Source of the DNA: Panulirus ornatus | Taxonomy: Eukaryota > Arthropoda > Malacostraca > Decapoda > Palinuridae | DNA: 64,000 nt | Direction: 5' to 3' | NCBI RefSeq assembly: GCF_036320965.1 | Contig: NC_092251.1 | Coordinates: forward strand, 1,983,501-2,047,500 | Shown: positions 23,646 through 36,591 of the stretch, piece by piece | Layout of the letters: each line of letters opens with the position of its first letter | Numbering within the stretch: position 1 is the stretch's first letter | The notes under the pieces: model-generated | Told to the model about the DNA's origin: nothing | The model's database searches: none | The model's input: only the letters and a program-made list of their open reading frames with translations | Translations under genes and position numbers: made by a program

Positions 23646-23701
<56 letters not shown>
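23646..23701. repeat. (GA)n microsatellite
   Basis: About 56 bp of perfect GA. Confidence 0.95.
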
Positions 23702-23704
<3 letters not shown>

Positions 23705-24340
23705 TGAGTCAGAGTGTAAATCATCATCAATGGTGGGTAGTCAAGGGGAATAGATTATGAAGATAAGAACAAGATAACGCGATACATTACGAAAACAAAA
23801 AAGTAGAATTTCTTGGCCTCATATCAATGTGTTTATGAAGAAGAACAGGCATCCGAGAGGCTAATAACAGCACGCCACCTCTGCCTCAGGCCTTGTCAGT
23901 CTACCGAGGGCGAATTCCTGCTCAAATTCATTCTCGCAGATGGCCTAAAAATGGCTCCCAACTTTGGCCGTTGTTGGCTGCCAGCGAGATACGGGCACAT
24001 AAGTAGACTGTTTCAATATTCTGAATGGGTTCCTGGCCTCGCCCGTTACTGTCTTGTTCCATCATATGGCGACTGAAGCAGAGAGCAGTAGTTGGTAACC
24101 AGTGTGTTGCACCACTGGTATGTAGGGAAAGTGGAGGAGGAAGAGAGTGGAGCTAGTGAGAGGTAAAGTGGTCGTAAGAATGGATTGAGGAAAGAGAAGG
24201 TGTTTAGTAGAGCCGCTGGGGGTAATGATGGTGGTGGTGGTGATGATGTTGGTGATAATGTTAAAGCCTTATTATGGTGATTATGGTGAAGGACGGTCGA
24301 GGTGAGGCACTCGACAGTTATCTTTCTACAGTTGGTGGTG
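23702..24340. other. Unique sequence with one open frame
   Basis: A plus-strand frame is open at 23813-24076 with varied composition but no ATG start and no recognisable domain. GGTGGT/GATGAT-rich simple sequence follows at about 24220-24260. No gene supported. Confidence 0.3.
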
Positions 24341-24359
24341 ATCTCAGATGAGGATAGTT

Positions 24360-24615
24360 AAGAAGAGCAACAGGGTAGCATGGTCTCAGTTGTTGGAACA
24401 GAAGACCACCAGAACCAACGCAAGGTGTACCTAAGGTCAGAGAAGGTAAGGTCCTAGACCAAGAAGTGATCAGGGAAGGTAAGGTCCTAGACCAAGAAGT
24501 GGTCAGGGAAGGTAAGGTCCTAGACCAAGAAGTCCGAGACGTTTTAGTAAGGTGTACATCAGGGAAGGTAAGATCCCACAACAAGCTGTAGGGGAAGAAG
24601 AGCTGAGAAACCATT
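24360..24615 (+). repeat. EDLRNHCK-family interspersed repeat, copy C, with internal 33-bp tandem repeat
   Basis: Begins AGAGCAACAGGGTAGCATGG and has GAAGACCACCAGAACCAACG, then CAAGGTGTACCTAAGGTCAG. One frame reads TEDHQNQRKVYLRSEKVRS, comparable with copy A. From about 24441 a 33-bp unit containing AAGGTAAGGTCCTAGACCAA is repeated three times, so the tail of the element has expanded in tandem. Confidence 0.65.
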
Positions 24616-24901
24616 ATAAGTCTATGGAACGTGAGGTGTGCTGGATGTTGTGACAGCTCTGGTAGTGGTGGTGGTGGTGGTGCTAAGAAGCTCGTGTATT
24701 GTGGTGGGGGACCCAGAGTCGTTCCTCCCTCAGGCGGGACTTAAGGAAGGAATCTGGTGGCGCGTAGGTCATTATTTTGTCTCGAGGGCGTCCATATTGA
24801 GTAGGATTTCGGTGAGATGAAGAGCCCCTGATTCCCTCACCGTTACCACCGCATCTCTCATGTATACCTCACGTATGCCCTACGATCATTTCAGAGGTCG
24901 C

Positions 24902-24936
24902 ACATACATACATACATACATACATACATACATACA
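24902..24936. repeat. (ATAC)n tetranucleotide microsatellite
   Basis: About 35 bp of perfect CATA repeats. A (GGT)n run of about 20 bp lies upstream at 24664-24683. Confidence 0.9.
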
Positions 24937-24939
24937 TTC

Positions 24940-25262
24940 AAAGCCTTTATAGCTGCAGTAGCCCCGTATAATGGGTCCAAGGTTAGCGTGATAATAATGA
25001 TAATGATATTTATGTATGTGTATTTTCACAAGTACATGCGTTCAGACATACACATTCTAACGATCACTTGAGCACTGGCTCTCCAAAAGAGGATCTGAGA
25101 CATATTTAGTCCAGAGTGAGGTAGTTGTGCAAACATTGCCTCACGGGATGAGTGTGATGTCAATGTGACAACATATATTCTTAGCGATATTTTACGGTCT
25201 TACTCATCACACCGCTCACTCCCTCACGCCCTTGGTGTCACTGTGCACGTCCGTCCAAAATA

Positions 25263-25265
<3 letters not shown>
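24940..25265. other. Unique sequence
   Basis: Nothing recognisable. Confidence 0.5.

Positions 25266-25340
<75 letters not shown>
25266..25340. repeat. (CT)n microsatellite
   Basis: About 75 bp of perfect CT. Confidence 0.95.
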
Positions 25341-25342
<2 letters not shown>

Positions 25343-25477
25343 GTTATTTGTCGCCTTAACGCACCTCTGGTCTCTATGTTTCTCCTCCCTCCCATGGCTG
25401 TGGCACCGGCAACCATCACCACCGCTGTCATCCTCTCCCAACCATCACCAGTGGTAAGCATATGTTCCCTGCAGCCC

Positions 25478-25543
25478 ATACCCGATCACCGATAATCCCA
25501 TACTCGATCACCGTTGATCCCATACTCCATCACCGATACCGTA
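25478..25543 (+). repeat. 22-bp tandem repeat, 3 copies
   Basis: Units resembling ATACTCGATCACCGTTGATC plus CC repeat three times with a few substitutions. Confidence 0.85.
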
Positions 25544-25816
25544 ACCCCCGATTGCGAAACCTTTCTTCACCTCTTGTGATGAAAACGAAGACGTGGTTAA
25601 AAGTGAAATTCTCGTATCAGTGTAGGAGGACGACCGAGAATTCTTTTTTAATCTCTTGCGTGTTGAATTAATCTGTGCCATAAAAAAAAGATGAAGAAAG
25701 AGACGTAAAAAACAAGCAGCATGCGGTAGATTGGCAAACGAGGAGACATAATGATGAAAAAGTAACCTTAAAAATGTGTTGTTGGGTACAGTATCTGGAA
25801 GACAGCGCAGGACATC

Positions 25817-25818
<2 letters not shown>

Positions 25819-25888
<70 letters not shown>
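25819..25888. repeat. (GA)n microsatellite
   Basis: About 70 bp of perfect GA. It lies 150 bp from a (CT)n tract at 26042, so the two could pair as long inverted repeats. Confidence 0.95.
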
Positions 25889-25890
<2 letters not shown>

Positions 25891-26037
25891 TAAACAGAGA
25901 CAGAAACAGAGAGAAAAGTGCGGGAGAGTGATTGGGGTCATCGCCGAGGTTGTTCGAATACATGGACTCATTTTTCTGAAGTATTTTGGGCATCATTTTT
26001 CAGTTGGTTGCGCGAGTCTCCTTCCCTCCTCTCTCCC

Positions 26038-26041
<4 letters not shown>

Positions 26042-26107
<66 letters not shown>
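26042..26107. repeat. (CT)n microsatellite
   Basis: About 66 bp of perfect CT, followed to about 26380 by a C/T-rich low-complexity block that keeps three Ser/Pro/Leu frames open at once. Confidence 0.95.
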
Positions 26108-26109
<2 letters not shown>

Positions 26110-26379
26110 TCCTGGTTTACCCTTTCTTTACTTTCCTTCAGCTCAGCTTTCGCTTCCTGTCGTTCTTCATACCTGCCTTTGCCTTTCCTCCTTTTCTTCC
26201 TCCCTCTCTCTCATTGTCCCCCTCCTTCCCTCTCTTTTTCCCACTCTGCCTCCCTCCCTTATTCCAGCATTCCCTCCCTCACTCTCTCCCTCTCTGCCTC
26301 GCTCCATTCACTCCGTTCTTCCTCCTCCGCTTCATCTCTCCTCGCTTCCTCTGCCTCTCCCTCCCTCTCTCCCTGACAC

Positions 26380-27130
26380 GTCACTTCCCATGCATCAGCC
26401 GCTACGGGGGAGAGACTCCTGGCTCATCCATCCCCAAAGAAGGAGGCCAATGACACCGGTGCGGTGGCTTCTGATTCACATCTTGCCACTGACTAACGGT
26501 GCTTGAAATAACTATAGCGCAGCACCAGCGAGATTGGCGCCGCTATTGAGGTAGTCACCGAAGCTTTACGTCTTACGTAGAGGGAGGGATGGAGATAGAA
26601 GGAAGGAGAGAGGGAGGGAGGAAAAGCCTAGGGATGGATGTAGGGAACGTGTTAGATGGGGGAAACACGGAAACAGACCGGTAAAAATACGCGGGATTGT
26701 AATTCCAATTATCCCATCTCGTGTCTCTGGTGTATTTTCAGACAGCGTTTCGGCAACATTTTCCAAACCCATCGCGTCTCCTGTTCTTTCCCTCCCTCGT
26801 TTTTATTCCCATCCAGATCATCAATAACTCTATCTGGGTCTGGAATTACAGTCTGTTATACACGTATCTTTATTTCCTCTCCCGGTAAGCCCTAGAAACG
26901 TAGGAAAGAACGAGTCTTCATATCCATCCATAAAGGCGTGGCTGCAGCGTTTCGTTGTTTACATGAGCACAGCGGAGTCTGCTCTCTGTCAGTATGGAGG
27001 AGGAGGAGGAGGAGGAGGTCAGGGGGCAAAAAATAGGTGTGTGTTAATCTGGGCAGCGCAGCGAGTGGGTCATGGGGGCATTGTGCGTCCCTCACTCCGT
27101 ACAAGGGAAGGGCACACGAGATAGAAAGAG
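26380..27130. other. Unique sequence
   Basis: GGAGGGAGG-rich at 26580-26640 and (GGA)n at about 26997-27017. No gene supported. Confidence 0.45.

Positions 27131-27220
<90 letters not shown>
27131..27220. repeat. Compound microsatellite (GATA)n-(GA)n
   Basis: GATA repeats at 27131-27163 pass directly into GA repeats to 27220. Confidence 0.95.
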
Positions 27221-27222
<2 letters not shown>

Positions 27223-27302
27223 GTAGATGTATTGAAAGGCGAAGCAGAGGGAGAAGGATAACACAGAATAATAGCATAATAAGAGGAGGCGCTTACACAC
27301 AC

Positions 27303-27322
27303 TCTCCCTCTCTCTCTCTGTC

Positions 27323-27392
<70 letters not shown>
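27303..27392. repeat. (CT)n microsatellite with TGTC interruptions
   Basis: About 90 bp, the first 40 bp mixed CTGT/CTCT and the rest perfect CT. It lies 82 bp from the (GA)n at 27162-27220, forming a potential inverted pair. Confidence 0.95.
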
Positions 27393-27396
<4 letters not shown>

Positions 27397-27892
27397 ATCA
27401 CCGGGAGCTCACGCCTCAGACCCTTCATCTCCAAAGTTTATTTTTGGTTTTTACTGTAAAAACGACGAGGAAAATAAAAAAAAGTTTGGAATGAAAAATG
27501 ATTAAACGGAGAGATGAAATACGAATAACTGCTGTGGCAAGGTGTTCACACGACGTGTATAACCCCAGGATTTACAGGAGGGGTATTACTAAGTCGTATG
27601 CATTGAGAAAAGATATTACGACAAATACCCACAGAATGGTAGAACATATATGGCCTGTGAAGTCGTAGGATGGTAGGAGGACAGGCTGGGGATAGGGGTC
27701 ATCCCGGGTAGAAGAAATGTTGATGGTAGAGAACAGGTGACGAGACTTAACACAAAAGCTATGGTGAGGGAGAGCGAGACCGACGTACTAATGCTATCCA
27801 ATGACTGTGTCTCGAGGAATGTGGCCAGTGGTGATGACGTACTGGACTATGGTAGGTGGCGGTGGTGGCCATGTGTGAACCGTTCATGAATA
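27393..27892. other. Unique sequence
   Basis: No gene or repeat recognised. Confidence 0.5.
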
Positions 27893-28058
<166 letters not shown>

Positions 28059-28395
28059 CACAATTTCTAGGAAGAAGTACTTCTCACGTGTGAACCCCAG
28101 CGACCTTTCGACCCCAGCTCTTGGCGTATTGATCCATGATTAATAAGAGCAACAACGATTAATTTACACCCTCCCCCCCCTGCTCTCATGTGGTGCATCT
28201 TGCTGAGTTATGCGTTCAATAATCATAAATGTTTTTCCATAAGTTTAACTCTAGCAAAAAGTAATTTCACTTTCGTGTCTCATTTTGACGAAGTAATTCT
28301 ACAGCCATTCTCTTATCAATTAATTGTTGGGAGACGCAGCCTGTAGGCCATCCAAACTAACTTAGCTTGGGCTAGTCTGATATGCTTTTCAGACA

Positions 28396-28510
28396 ATTAT
28401 CCCATGTGCTTTTTTATTAAATGTCTCCACTGTATATCTCATAAATTATCCCATTGGCTCTTTAAATGTGTCCTCCACTGTACATCTTGTCTCCACTGTA
28501 TATCCCATAG
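28396..28510 (+). repeat. Degenerate ~45-50 bp tandem repeat, 2.5 copies
   Basis: AATTATCCCAT...TCCACTGTATATCTCAT recurs, with TCCACTGTATATC at about 28425 and 28490 and TCCACTGTACATC at about 28472. Confidence 0.7.
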
Positions 28511-29251
28511 CATATCTGATGACTGCACACAAAGTGCTGAGCACTTTTGGGTCCTGGATATTCAAGATATTAGTACTGTCTTCTTGGTAATGTTGGACAT
28601 TTTGATTTCAGTGGATATATAAACGAGGAAGGAGTGACACATAAAAATATCAGGTTGATGGTTCATATACTGTTTAATAAAGCTGTCTACAGTGGTTGAG
28701 ATAAGGCTGGGTATGTGTGTGTGTGTGTGTGTGTGTGTTATCACATCGTAAATCTTACCCGGATGTAATTACAAGAATATAATTTCTAGTGAGATCTTGC
28801 TAAGGTAAAGTAACTTCCCTGAATTCACGTGAGGCACATGATCTTTTGTGAGTTCATACGAGGTTTGTATATTCCGGTGAACCATTTTAGTCTGGTTTAT
28901 AGGCTCTGTGACCACGTATTTCCGTGATATTTTGACTATACTTTACTTTCTTTCGTCACATTATTTATATTTTTTTTTTTCTTATCTTTTGACCTCTTTT
29001 CTCTTTTGCTTCCTGTGATTATCGTCACCTTATTTCACGGCTCTGCCTGTTTACCATCTTCCGTTCTCTGTTGTCAGCCGTCAAGAGGTGGAACAATGGT
29101 AAGTAACAATGGGTTTTAATCCAATGAAGCCCAGGTATAACATCAGTGTGGTACGCCCCTTCATTAACTCCATCATCACGACGGAACGAGTCATTGGTAC
29201 GATGGTTTGGCCTTTAACCTGATCTTTATGGGTCAAGACAAAGGTCAGGCC
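28511..29251. other. Unique sequence with a short (TG)n
   Basis: A perfect TG run lies at 28713-28739. A (T)11 tract lies at about 28970. Otherwise nothing recognised. Confidence 0.5.
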
Positions 29252-29345
29252 CATCATACTCAAGGGTCGTACCCTCGTGCTCAAGGGTCGTACCCTCGTA
29301 CTCGAGTGATACCGTCGTGCTCAGGGAACGTATAGTCGTGCTTCA
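29252..29345 (+). repeat. 21-bp dispersed tandem repeat, locus 1
   Basis: About 4 units of the type CTCAAGGGTCGTACCCTCGT, starting with CATCATACTCAAGGGTCGTA. The same start block opens the array at 63351, so the two arrays share a boundary. Confidence 0.85.
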
Positions 29346-30430
29346 CAGATTACCATTCTTCGTGTTTTTTTTTTTTTTTTGTGCTTCTCATCTGGAGCGT
29401 TTTCTGAGAATTCAGCCTCGGCCATAGTGGAAACGCAGGAGAGAATTAAAGAACGCGCCAAGCCAATCTCTCTCTTTCCCCGTTTTCTTAACTCCCCAGT
29501 CTGGTCTTCTGCTCATTTCCACAGCTGCCTTCCCTTCATGGCTGAGAATATCGCTTCCTTAAAGCTCTATATTTTCCCCTTTCCTTTTCCTTATTTGTTA
29601 TCTGCCTCTGTCCTCCGTGCCTCAACCACATAACCCAAAAGTTTCCTTTCCGCTCCCTCTAAAAATTTCCCCTTTCCTCCCTAGCCGCACAAACATAGAC
29701 CCCACCATCAGCAAGAAGTGAGGGCGGAGGCATGATGGAACGACCGCCCTCAACCTCCATATCAGGACCAACTCATGGCGTCCACGACAACAGAAGCAGC
29801 GTAGCTTTCTGCGCCTTCAGTAGGACTTGATCTAGTTTCACAGATGACCTCCGCTTTCTCTCGGGGTTTTAAAGTGCTGTAAATGGGGCCTGAGGGCTCA
29901 TACCATGAATCCAAATCTTGGAATTACTCACTTGCTATTCATTGCTCACCGGGTGTTTAGTTTCGCCTGGGTCCTGAACCTCCTTGTTTCCCGCCGATGG
30001 ACTCTAGCAACGGCCTTTCACGCTCCTTGGGTTTCTTCGGATTTAACTGCGTTTTCTCACAGTTTGATACCTTACAGTAAGGAGATCGAGGACGAGATCT
30101 CAGTTGTCCATAGCCTCCTACTCAGAATTACCCTTGTTTTCTGTTTCTGTCGCCGGTTTTGATTACCTTCATTTGTCACCTGCGTTCTGCAAGGGCCTAG
30201 TATGTATACTGAAGTAACTTCTTACGTATTCTCTTTGCTCTAAGGTACCGTAAGGGTTACTTTGATGCCTTTATCAGTTCTGTAGGAGTATACTCGCATG
30301 GTATTAATTGCACCCATAGCAGCAGAGGCAGGAACTACCTCCAGCTTCGCGACAGAATAACAGCTTACTAAGGGCTGACTATTCTCAAAGTACCGCTGAA
30401 GGCTGAGAAACTCCTCCATGTTTCAGTAGC
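29346..30430. other. Unique sequence
   Basis: Short frames on both strands with no recognisable domain. A (T)14 tract lies at about 29368. Confidence 0.45.
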
Positions 30431-30527
30431 GAGAGGAACAACACGGCGCGCCAGCTGGGTTGGAGAATCGAGCTGTTTGGGTAATAGAACCTTCAAAGCC
30501 ACTGTGAGGCATACGCAAGGTAAGGCA
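30431..30527 (+). repeat. EDLRNHCK-family interspersed repeat, copy D
   Basis: GAGAGGAACAACACGGCGCG then CCAGCTGGGTTGGAGAATCG and CCTTCAAAGCCACTGTGAGG. It matches copy E in the AGCTGGGTTGGAG segment and in the spacing to the CCTTC.AA.CCACT segment. Confidence 0.65.
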
Positions 30528-30529
30528 AA

Positions 30530-32422
30530 CTGGATACCCCGAGGGATGGTCTTAGAAGGCCATTGTCAAGGACCGTGATCAAGTCTCTGTGATTACTCTC
30601 AGAAGGTCAGACGATTATCTTGTACAAAGAATATATGTATTTCGGAAAGCTCTTGAAACCTCAGTTCCTCTGTGCCTCCTTTCTTCCTCCCCCCTGCCCC
30701 ACTCACCTCCCTTTTCCTGGTCGCTGAGGTCCATTCTGTTAACGACCCCGTAGGCATTTTTGTACCTTTTGTTCGTCTTATCTTTGAAGTCTTTAAGCTT
30801 TTGTGTCGCTTCACTTTCGAGACCAAAACCTTCCGGATATGATATTTGAGAAAATGTGTTCCCCACTATTATTCTTGCACGTGAGACAGAGCCCGCTGAA
30901 GTCCTACAGGATTATGGCTGAGGGAGAAATTTATCTTCCGCGGTTTCATATATCACACTCAAGTTCCGGCGAAGTTTTGAGGTATAGGTAAGACCGGAAT
31001 AGTTAGTATCCCGAGTTCTCGGAATCCTTGGAATATTCCACTTGACTCTAGGAATCAGAGCATTCCGGTTTCCAGGGTTTTGTGCCTTTTACATTCGGGC
31101 TTTTGAGTTCACGAGTTTAGTGGTTGCAGAGATCATTTGCCATAGGCCTTTGTGGAGTTGTTGACCTTGTTGTCAGGCCAACTCCAAAGACCCCGGGCTG
31201 TGAAGTGAGACTCGAAGGGATGCAAAAGGTGGTCTGTGTTCCCTGGGGTTGCAAGGGCGGTAGACTTCAATCCCCGAGATTAATGGCCTTTTCAAGTAGC
31301 TGCTGTTTTTTGATGATTGAATCTTTTACCTTCAAGGGTCCTTACCGGCATCCACTGCCAGTGGACGTTGCGCTAGTGGACGTATTCCCTGCAGGAGGTG
31401 TTACCTCACAGCTTATGTAGCAACTCACTGTTCATTGTCAGGTTTACTTTCCTACATCTAAAGATAATAATGAAATTATCACGAGGTTAGGATTCACAGA
31501 CATTCATGGAATAAAGCCACTAGGGCTGCATATTTTTGCCATATCTGAAGTTAAATGCTGGTGGCATATAAATAAGATATCAATTTTAACGTTTACGCTT
31601 TAAAGAGTTACAATGTAAATCAACTTAGTGAGGGATGATGTCTTACACGAAGTCACAGGAATAGTTTAGAGATCGCGAAGATTTATACTAATTAAAGTCG
31701 TAGGCCAAATTGAGATTTAATGAACTCAGTCTGATTTGACACGGCGAGGTTTTCCTCCAAACTCAACAGGTGGAAAATGGCGAGTGTTTAATCTCTCATC
31801 AGTCTACATTACCCCAGATAGATTCCACTTCCCTCAGTCTTTCTACCTGTAATTCCAATCTCTGCGTCTGACATTTAAAACAAATCAGTGGAGTGGCCCC
31901 AGACCTGGTGGCTAACTTTGATGTCTCCGCTCTGAGGGTTTCCCGTCCGGTGTTTTGCCATCAGAGGAGTTCTTGGCCCGTGTAATCCTGCACGATGTGT
32001 TCCATAGGCATCTTTTCTAGCCAGTGGTTCCAGGCTCACGCGATATCCAGGAGCGAGTGTCCTACGCCAACGAAGCACGACGGAGGACGGCTAGAAGGCT
32101 TTCAGAGCAGGAGTGGGTTGGACCAACAGCTCAACAGGAAATGGTAGTGGGAGGTTACCTGATAGGCGCGCGTGCCCTGTAACCCGACCCGGCCCCACAG
32201 CGCAGTCCTCGTGTCTTCGTTCATGCGTCCTTAACTCCCCCTCTTGACCTCCTCCCCCTGCCCCTCACTCTGCTCTTATCTTATTTTTCTCCCCCTTCAA
32301 CTACCCTCCCTTACGTCACTCTTGTTTTCATGGTCTATTTCCTTTGTGTGTCTTTACATTTCGATTACGGTTTTTCTTCTCTTTCCACATAGTTATTTAC
32401 TTAAGTTTAAGTATAGATGATT

Positions 32423-32423
<1 letters not shown>
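30530..32423. other. Unique intergenic sequence
   Basis: About 1.9 kb. Two frames of non-simple composition exist (31124-31420 plus, 98 codons; 31875-32078 minus, 67 codons), but neither has a known domain or flanking splice sites I can defend. Confidence 0.4.
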
Positions 32424-32507
<84 letters not shown>

Positions 32508-32510
32508 ACA
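32424..32510. repeat. (TA)n microsatellite with short (CA) tail
   Basis: TA at 32424-32498, then ACACACATACACA. Confidence 0.95.
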
Positions 32511-32678
32511 TCGCAGTGCTTACAGAACTGAGTTAGTGGCAAGATGATTTAATCAACTGAAGATTAATAATCAACGGAAAAATGTTGAGCAGGATGTATG
32601 GTACGTTCGTCTTGCATCCTTAGTTTAAAATCACGTTGGTACCATCCTGGTCACGACCCTGTGACACACACATTACCC

Positions 32679-32679
<1 letters not shown>

Positions 32680-32734
<55 letters not shown>

Positions 32735-32831
32735 GTAGCATTGCCTTTTGGCTAAATGCTCGTGGGCAAGTACTTCCTCCTTCTCTTGCTCTGCCTTTTG
32801 GCATAGTCTTGTAGAAGGTAGTCGTACTTAG

Positions 32832-32914
<83 letters not shown>

Positions 32915-33011
32915 GTAGCATTGCCTTTTGGCTAAATGCTCGTGGGCAAGTACTTCCTCCTTCTCTTGCTCTGCCTTTTGGCATAGTCTTGTAGAAGGTA
33001 GTCGTACTTAG

Positions 33012-33057
<46 letters not shown>
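32680..33057 (+). repeat. 180-bp tandem duplication embedded in (CT)n
   Basis: A 100-bp spacer starting GTAGCATTGCCTTTTGGCTA occurs at 32735-32834 and again, as far as I can read without any difference, at 32915-33014. The copies are separated by about 80 bp of (CT)n that shares the same CTTTCTCT interruption. Each spacer carries TGCCTTTTGG twice, the second time as a TGCC-TTTT-GGCA hairpin. The 179-codon minus-strand frame across it is a repeat translation. Confidence 0.9.
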
Positions 33058-33059
<2 letters not shown>

Positions 33060-33284
33060 CCCAGTCCTGTGAACCTCTCCCCTTTCTTCCTTTATCCTCC
33101 CCTCGTGTCCCCTCTCGGTCATTTTATTCCTTTCACACCTCTCCCCTCTGCCTGCCACCCTCTCCCTTCGTACCATCCATGCCAGACTTGCACACTCACC
33201 ACCTCCGGCCATTTTCCTTGCTTCATCACCCTATGTTGACTTTACCACCTTACCCTTCCTTACCTCGACCGTCCACTTCCTTCA

Positions 33285-33352
33285 CTTCTTCTTCTTCTTC
33301 TTCTCCTTCTTCTTCTTCTTCTTCTTCTTCTTCTTCTTCATCTTCTTCTTCT
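33285..33352. repeat. (TTC)n trinucleotide microsatellite
   Basis: About 68 bp of TTC with CTCC and TCA interruptions, giving a poly-Ser frame. Confidence 0.9.
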
Positions 33353-33468
33353 TTGATCTCCTCAGTATCACACACAACGGCCCGACACGAACTCTGCAGC
33401 TTAGGAGTTGCTGGTCTCTGGACGCCTTACTTAAGGTGCTCCTTACTTAGGGCTGCAGTATGGCGGAC

Positions 33469-33470
<2 letters not shown>

Positions 33471-33541
<71 letters not shown>
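33471..33541. repeat. (GA)n microsatellite
   Basis: About 71 bp of perfect GA. Confidence 0.95.
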
Positions 33542-33543
<2 letters not shown>

Positions 33544-33639
33544 AACTTACGAGTATCTATGCTAAGATTTTGCCACGTAGCAAACGGATGATAGGAAAAG
33601 AGAGATGGTGAAAGAGGAAAGCTAATATGAAGCTTTGAC

Positions 33640-33718
33640 TGTGGATGATAATGATGATGTTAACGATGATGATGATGATGATGATGATCATGATCATGTT
33701 AACAATGATGATAAAGAT
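33640..33718. repeat. (GAT)n trinucleotide microsatellite, imperfect
   Basis: GATGAT runs broken by GTTAAC and ATCATG. GGA-rich simple sequence follows at 33876-33936. Confidence 0.85.
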
Positions 33719-33939
33719 GGGGAGGAAAGTGAATAATGATGGTGAGGGAGTAGACTGTGAGGAGGATGAGGAATGTAGGGGTGGAGGTTCATTACCTACT
33801 ACAACATCAAGTAAGATGAAAGTTGTTGGAATCCGTAGAAGCTGTGATAGTGAGAGGTGGATACAAAGAGGATAGTGAGGAGGAGGAGGAGGAGGAGAAG
33901 GGTGACGGTGGATAGTGAGGAGGAGGAGGAGGCTGATGG

Positions 33940-36591
33940 TGAGTGATGATACAAAGATAAGAAAACTGATTCACAATGATATGGAGTATCTGGAAGTGAA
34001 AAAAGTGTAGATTGAATTATAGTGACCCAGTTAGCTTCATGCTATCTTGATTTCCATACAGTATATTCTTACCTTCGTATAAGATATTTTCAAATTCTGT
34101 TTGTTTTTCTATTTGTAACCAACATTTCATTTTCTTACTAGATTTCAGTCACCATATATGTACCATTTTTCTCTCATACTATTGCCACTTTGGTTCACAC
34201 TCTCCATTTTCGTCGTTCTTCATTCTACGCACCCATGTCATTTCTTCTTCATTCTTAACTGTATGTTATTCCTGTTATTCTTCCTCTTGCTTGAGCTTCC
34301 ATTCCCTTAACTATGTTATTTCTGTTGATATATTTAATTGCTCTTATTCTTAATATTCATATTATATCGTGTGACCCTCTTCACCTTTCCCACACTACTG
34401 TTCCCTGTTTGTACTCTTGATTTCATTTCCTGAAGAACCGCCTCATTTTCTTTCACTCCTTCCCTTCACTCTCTCCTTTTCAGCTTCCTACCAGTCACCC
34501 TTTCATTTCTTTCACTCCTTTTTTTTTCCCCTTCCCCACAACTCCTCCACTAGCCCCCATCTTCCATCCCTTTCTAGCGTCCCTCTTCACTAACCCCTTC
34601 CACCGGCCTTTTCCACAATCCCCATCCACCAGGTCCATTACCTTTCAAACTCCACTCTTCCACCCTCATTTAGTAACCTCAAGCGTTTCCCTCCTCCTCC
34701 TTTGCTTCGCACTCTCATCACCTCATTCTCTTATCACCTCCTTTCCTTCCTGCATCTCCTCACTCTTCCCGTAACCCTTCCACGTAACTCTTCCATCGGT
34801 GTCCCCCCTTTTTACGGCATTCTATTCGCTCCCTCCTTTTTCTTCTCTCCCTACGTCCCTCCCTCGCTCTCACCTGCCCCTGCCGGTTGCTCAGCTGGTC
34901 TGCCACTCTCTCCCCTCTTCCACACTGTACACTGACGTCAAATGATTTCCTTCCCCCTTGCACTCCTCCTCTCCCCAGCCCCTCCTACTCCTCCTTTCCC
35001 TGTAACTTGCCTCTTCCTCTTCGCAAAAAAGAAAAGAAGAAAAGGGGGTAGACATTCAGTGCCATTAGAAACACCACTGGCAGTTCAGTGAAAAAAGGCA
35101 GATTAGGTACCCACCGCTGACCAACTCGGATATGATGGATATATAGACCCACGAGCCTTGGCTCACAACAGTCTGAATGAACAATTGGGGAACACAGCAG
35201 ATTAGTGAACGTGTTATGTTGACTTTAGGTGGAGTTTTTCCTTTTATCAAAAGTTTTCGTTCGGTTGTTTAGCATTGTATTTGGTCTAAGCTGTAGTGAA
35301 TCCGCACTCTTTTTATAACGGATGCCTGGACATAGACCATAAGGTCTTCCCTTTCCTAGGTTTCTCAGAGACTCACATATATATAAACGACAGACTCAGA
35401 ATCCTGGCGCCTGAAGGTGGTTCGAAAACCTTTTCATGTCTTTAGTATCTCAGGATTAGGTTTAGGAGAGGTGGTCGGCCTACTGATTCACCAAACTTAT
35501 TACTTTCTCTTGGTCTACCACATCCCGAATCACTGATTTTATTACGTAGCAACTTTTACCCTCGTGTGTGATATGTCCGTCAAACTTTTTAGAGCTCATT
35601 ATCAAGAAAAATATATATAGTTCCATTTGTAAGAAGATATGATGAAGAAATGCTTGTAATCTTGTGCAAAAAGTCTTCTCAGCATTCGAATCCAGCTCTG
35701 ATCCCGCGTTACCCTCTTATTCAGCAAGTATTAATAGAGAATCAGGAACGAGTTGTTCCTCAGATGATATCGGACACCAGCCACATCGATCGAGACCCCA
35801 CCTCCCCTCACCTCTCCCCACCCGGTCCTCTCATGCAGGTATTCTTTGTCCTCTTCCGATTTTTTTTTCCTTCCAAACATACCTGGAAAGATATCTCCTA
35901 TTCCTCATCTTTATTATCCTTGTGCTCTGGACCATCTCGTTTCTCCAGCCGTGTGTCTGAGCCTCTCCGGGAATACCACGCTTTCCATGTCTTCCAGACT
36001 TTACTGGAACACTTATTTTCTCTACTACTTCGATACGTTCACTTCAGATCATCATGGAACGCTGAGGTGCCTCTTTCTCTCATGTTTATCAAAATCTTCC
36101 ATGATAAATAACGTAGTATTCCTCCTTCGTGATGTAGCCTTTGTGTCTTTCATATATTTCTCAAACTCTAAGACGTCTTCCTTCCCTCTGAACTCCTTTA
36201 CCTTCCTAGACTCCAGTGCCTCTACAGGCATCCTATGCCCTTCTAGCGATGTTTTGCTTTGACCAACCCACATCTCCTGCAGGAGTAATACGCAAACCAA
36301 GAAGGTTTTTCTGGTTCTACCGGCACATTCATGCCTGGGATTCTGCCACGTTATCTGGCAACTCTCCAGATATGAGGCGTTGCGTACCAGATCCAAGGAG
36401 GATATCGGACTTAAGAGGAATATATTTTTAAAAGGAAGTGTACGATATTGTAAAGGAAAACTGCCTTGGAGATTTCCAGCTCTTGTTGTTCAGGGGCTTC
36501 GCTGGATTATTTTTAGTTTTTTTTTTTTCTAAGCCTTCTACTGAATTCAGGAGAGGCGTGTGTTCGAGTGTTTTACACCTACATTTGGATA

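Noticed and set aside
25817..26506. 229-codon ORF, among the longest in the window
   Set aside because: Made of (GA)n and (CT)n translations and C/T-rich sequence, with three overlapping open frames.
32673..33212. 179-codon Arg/Glu-repeat protein with a duplicated 40-residue block
   Set aside because: The frame is a translation of (CT)n plus an exactly duplicated 180-bp unit; no start context or family similarity.
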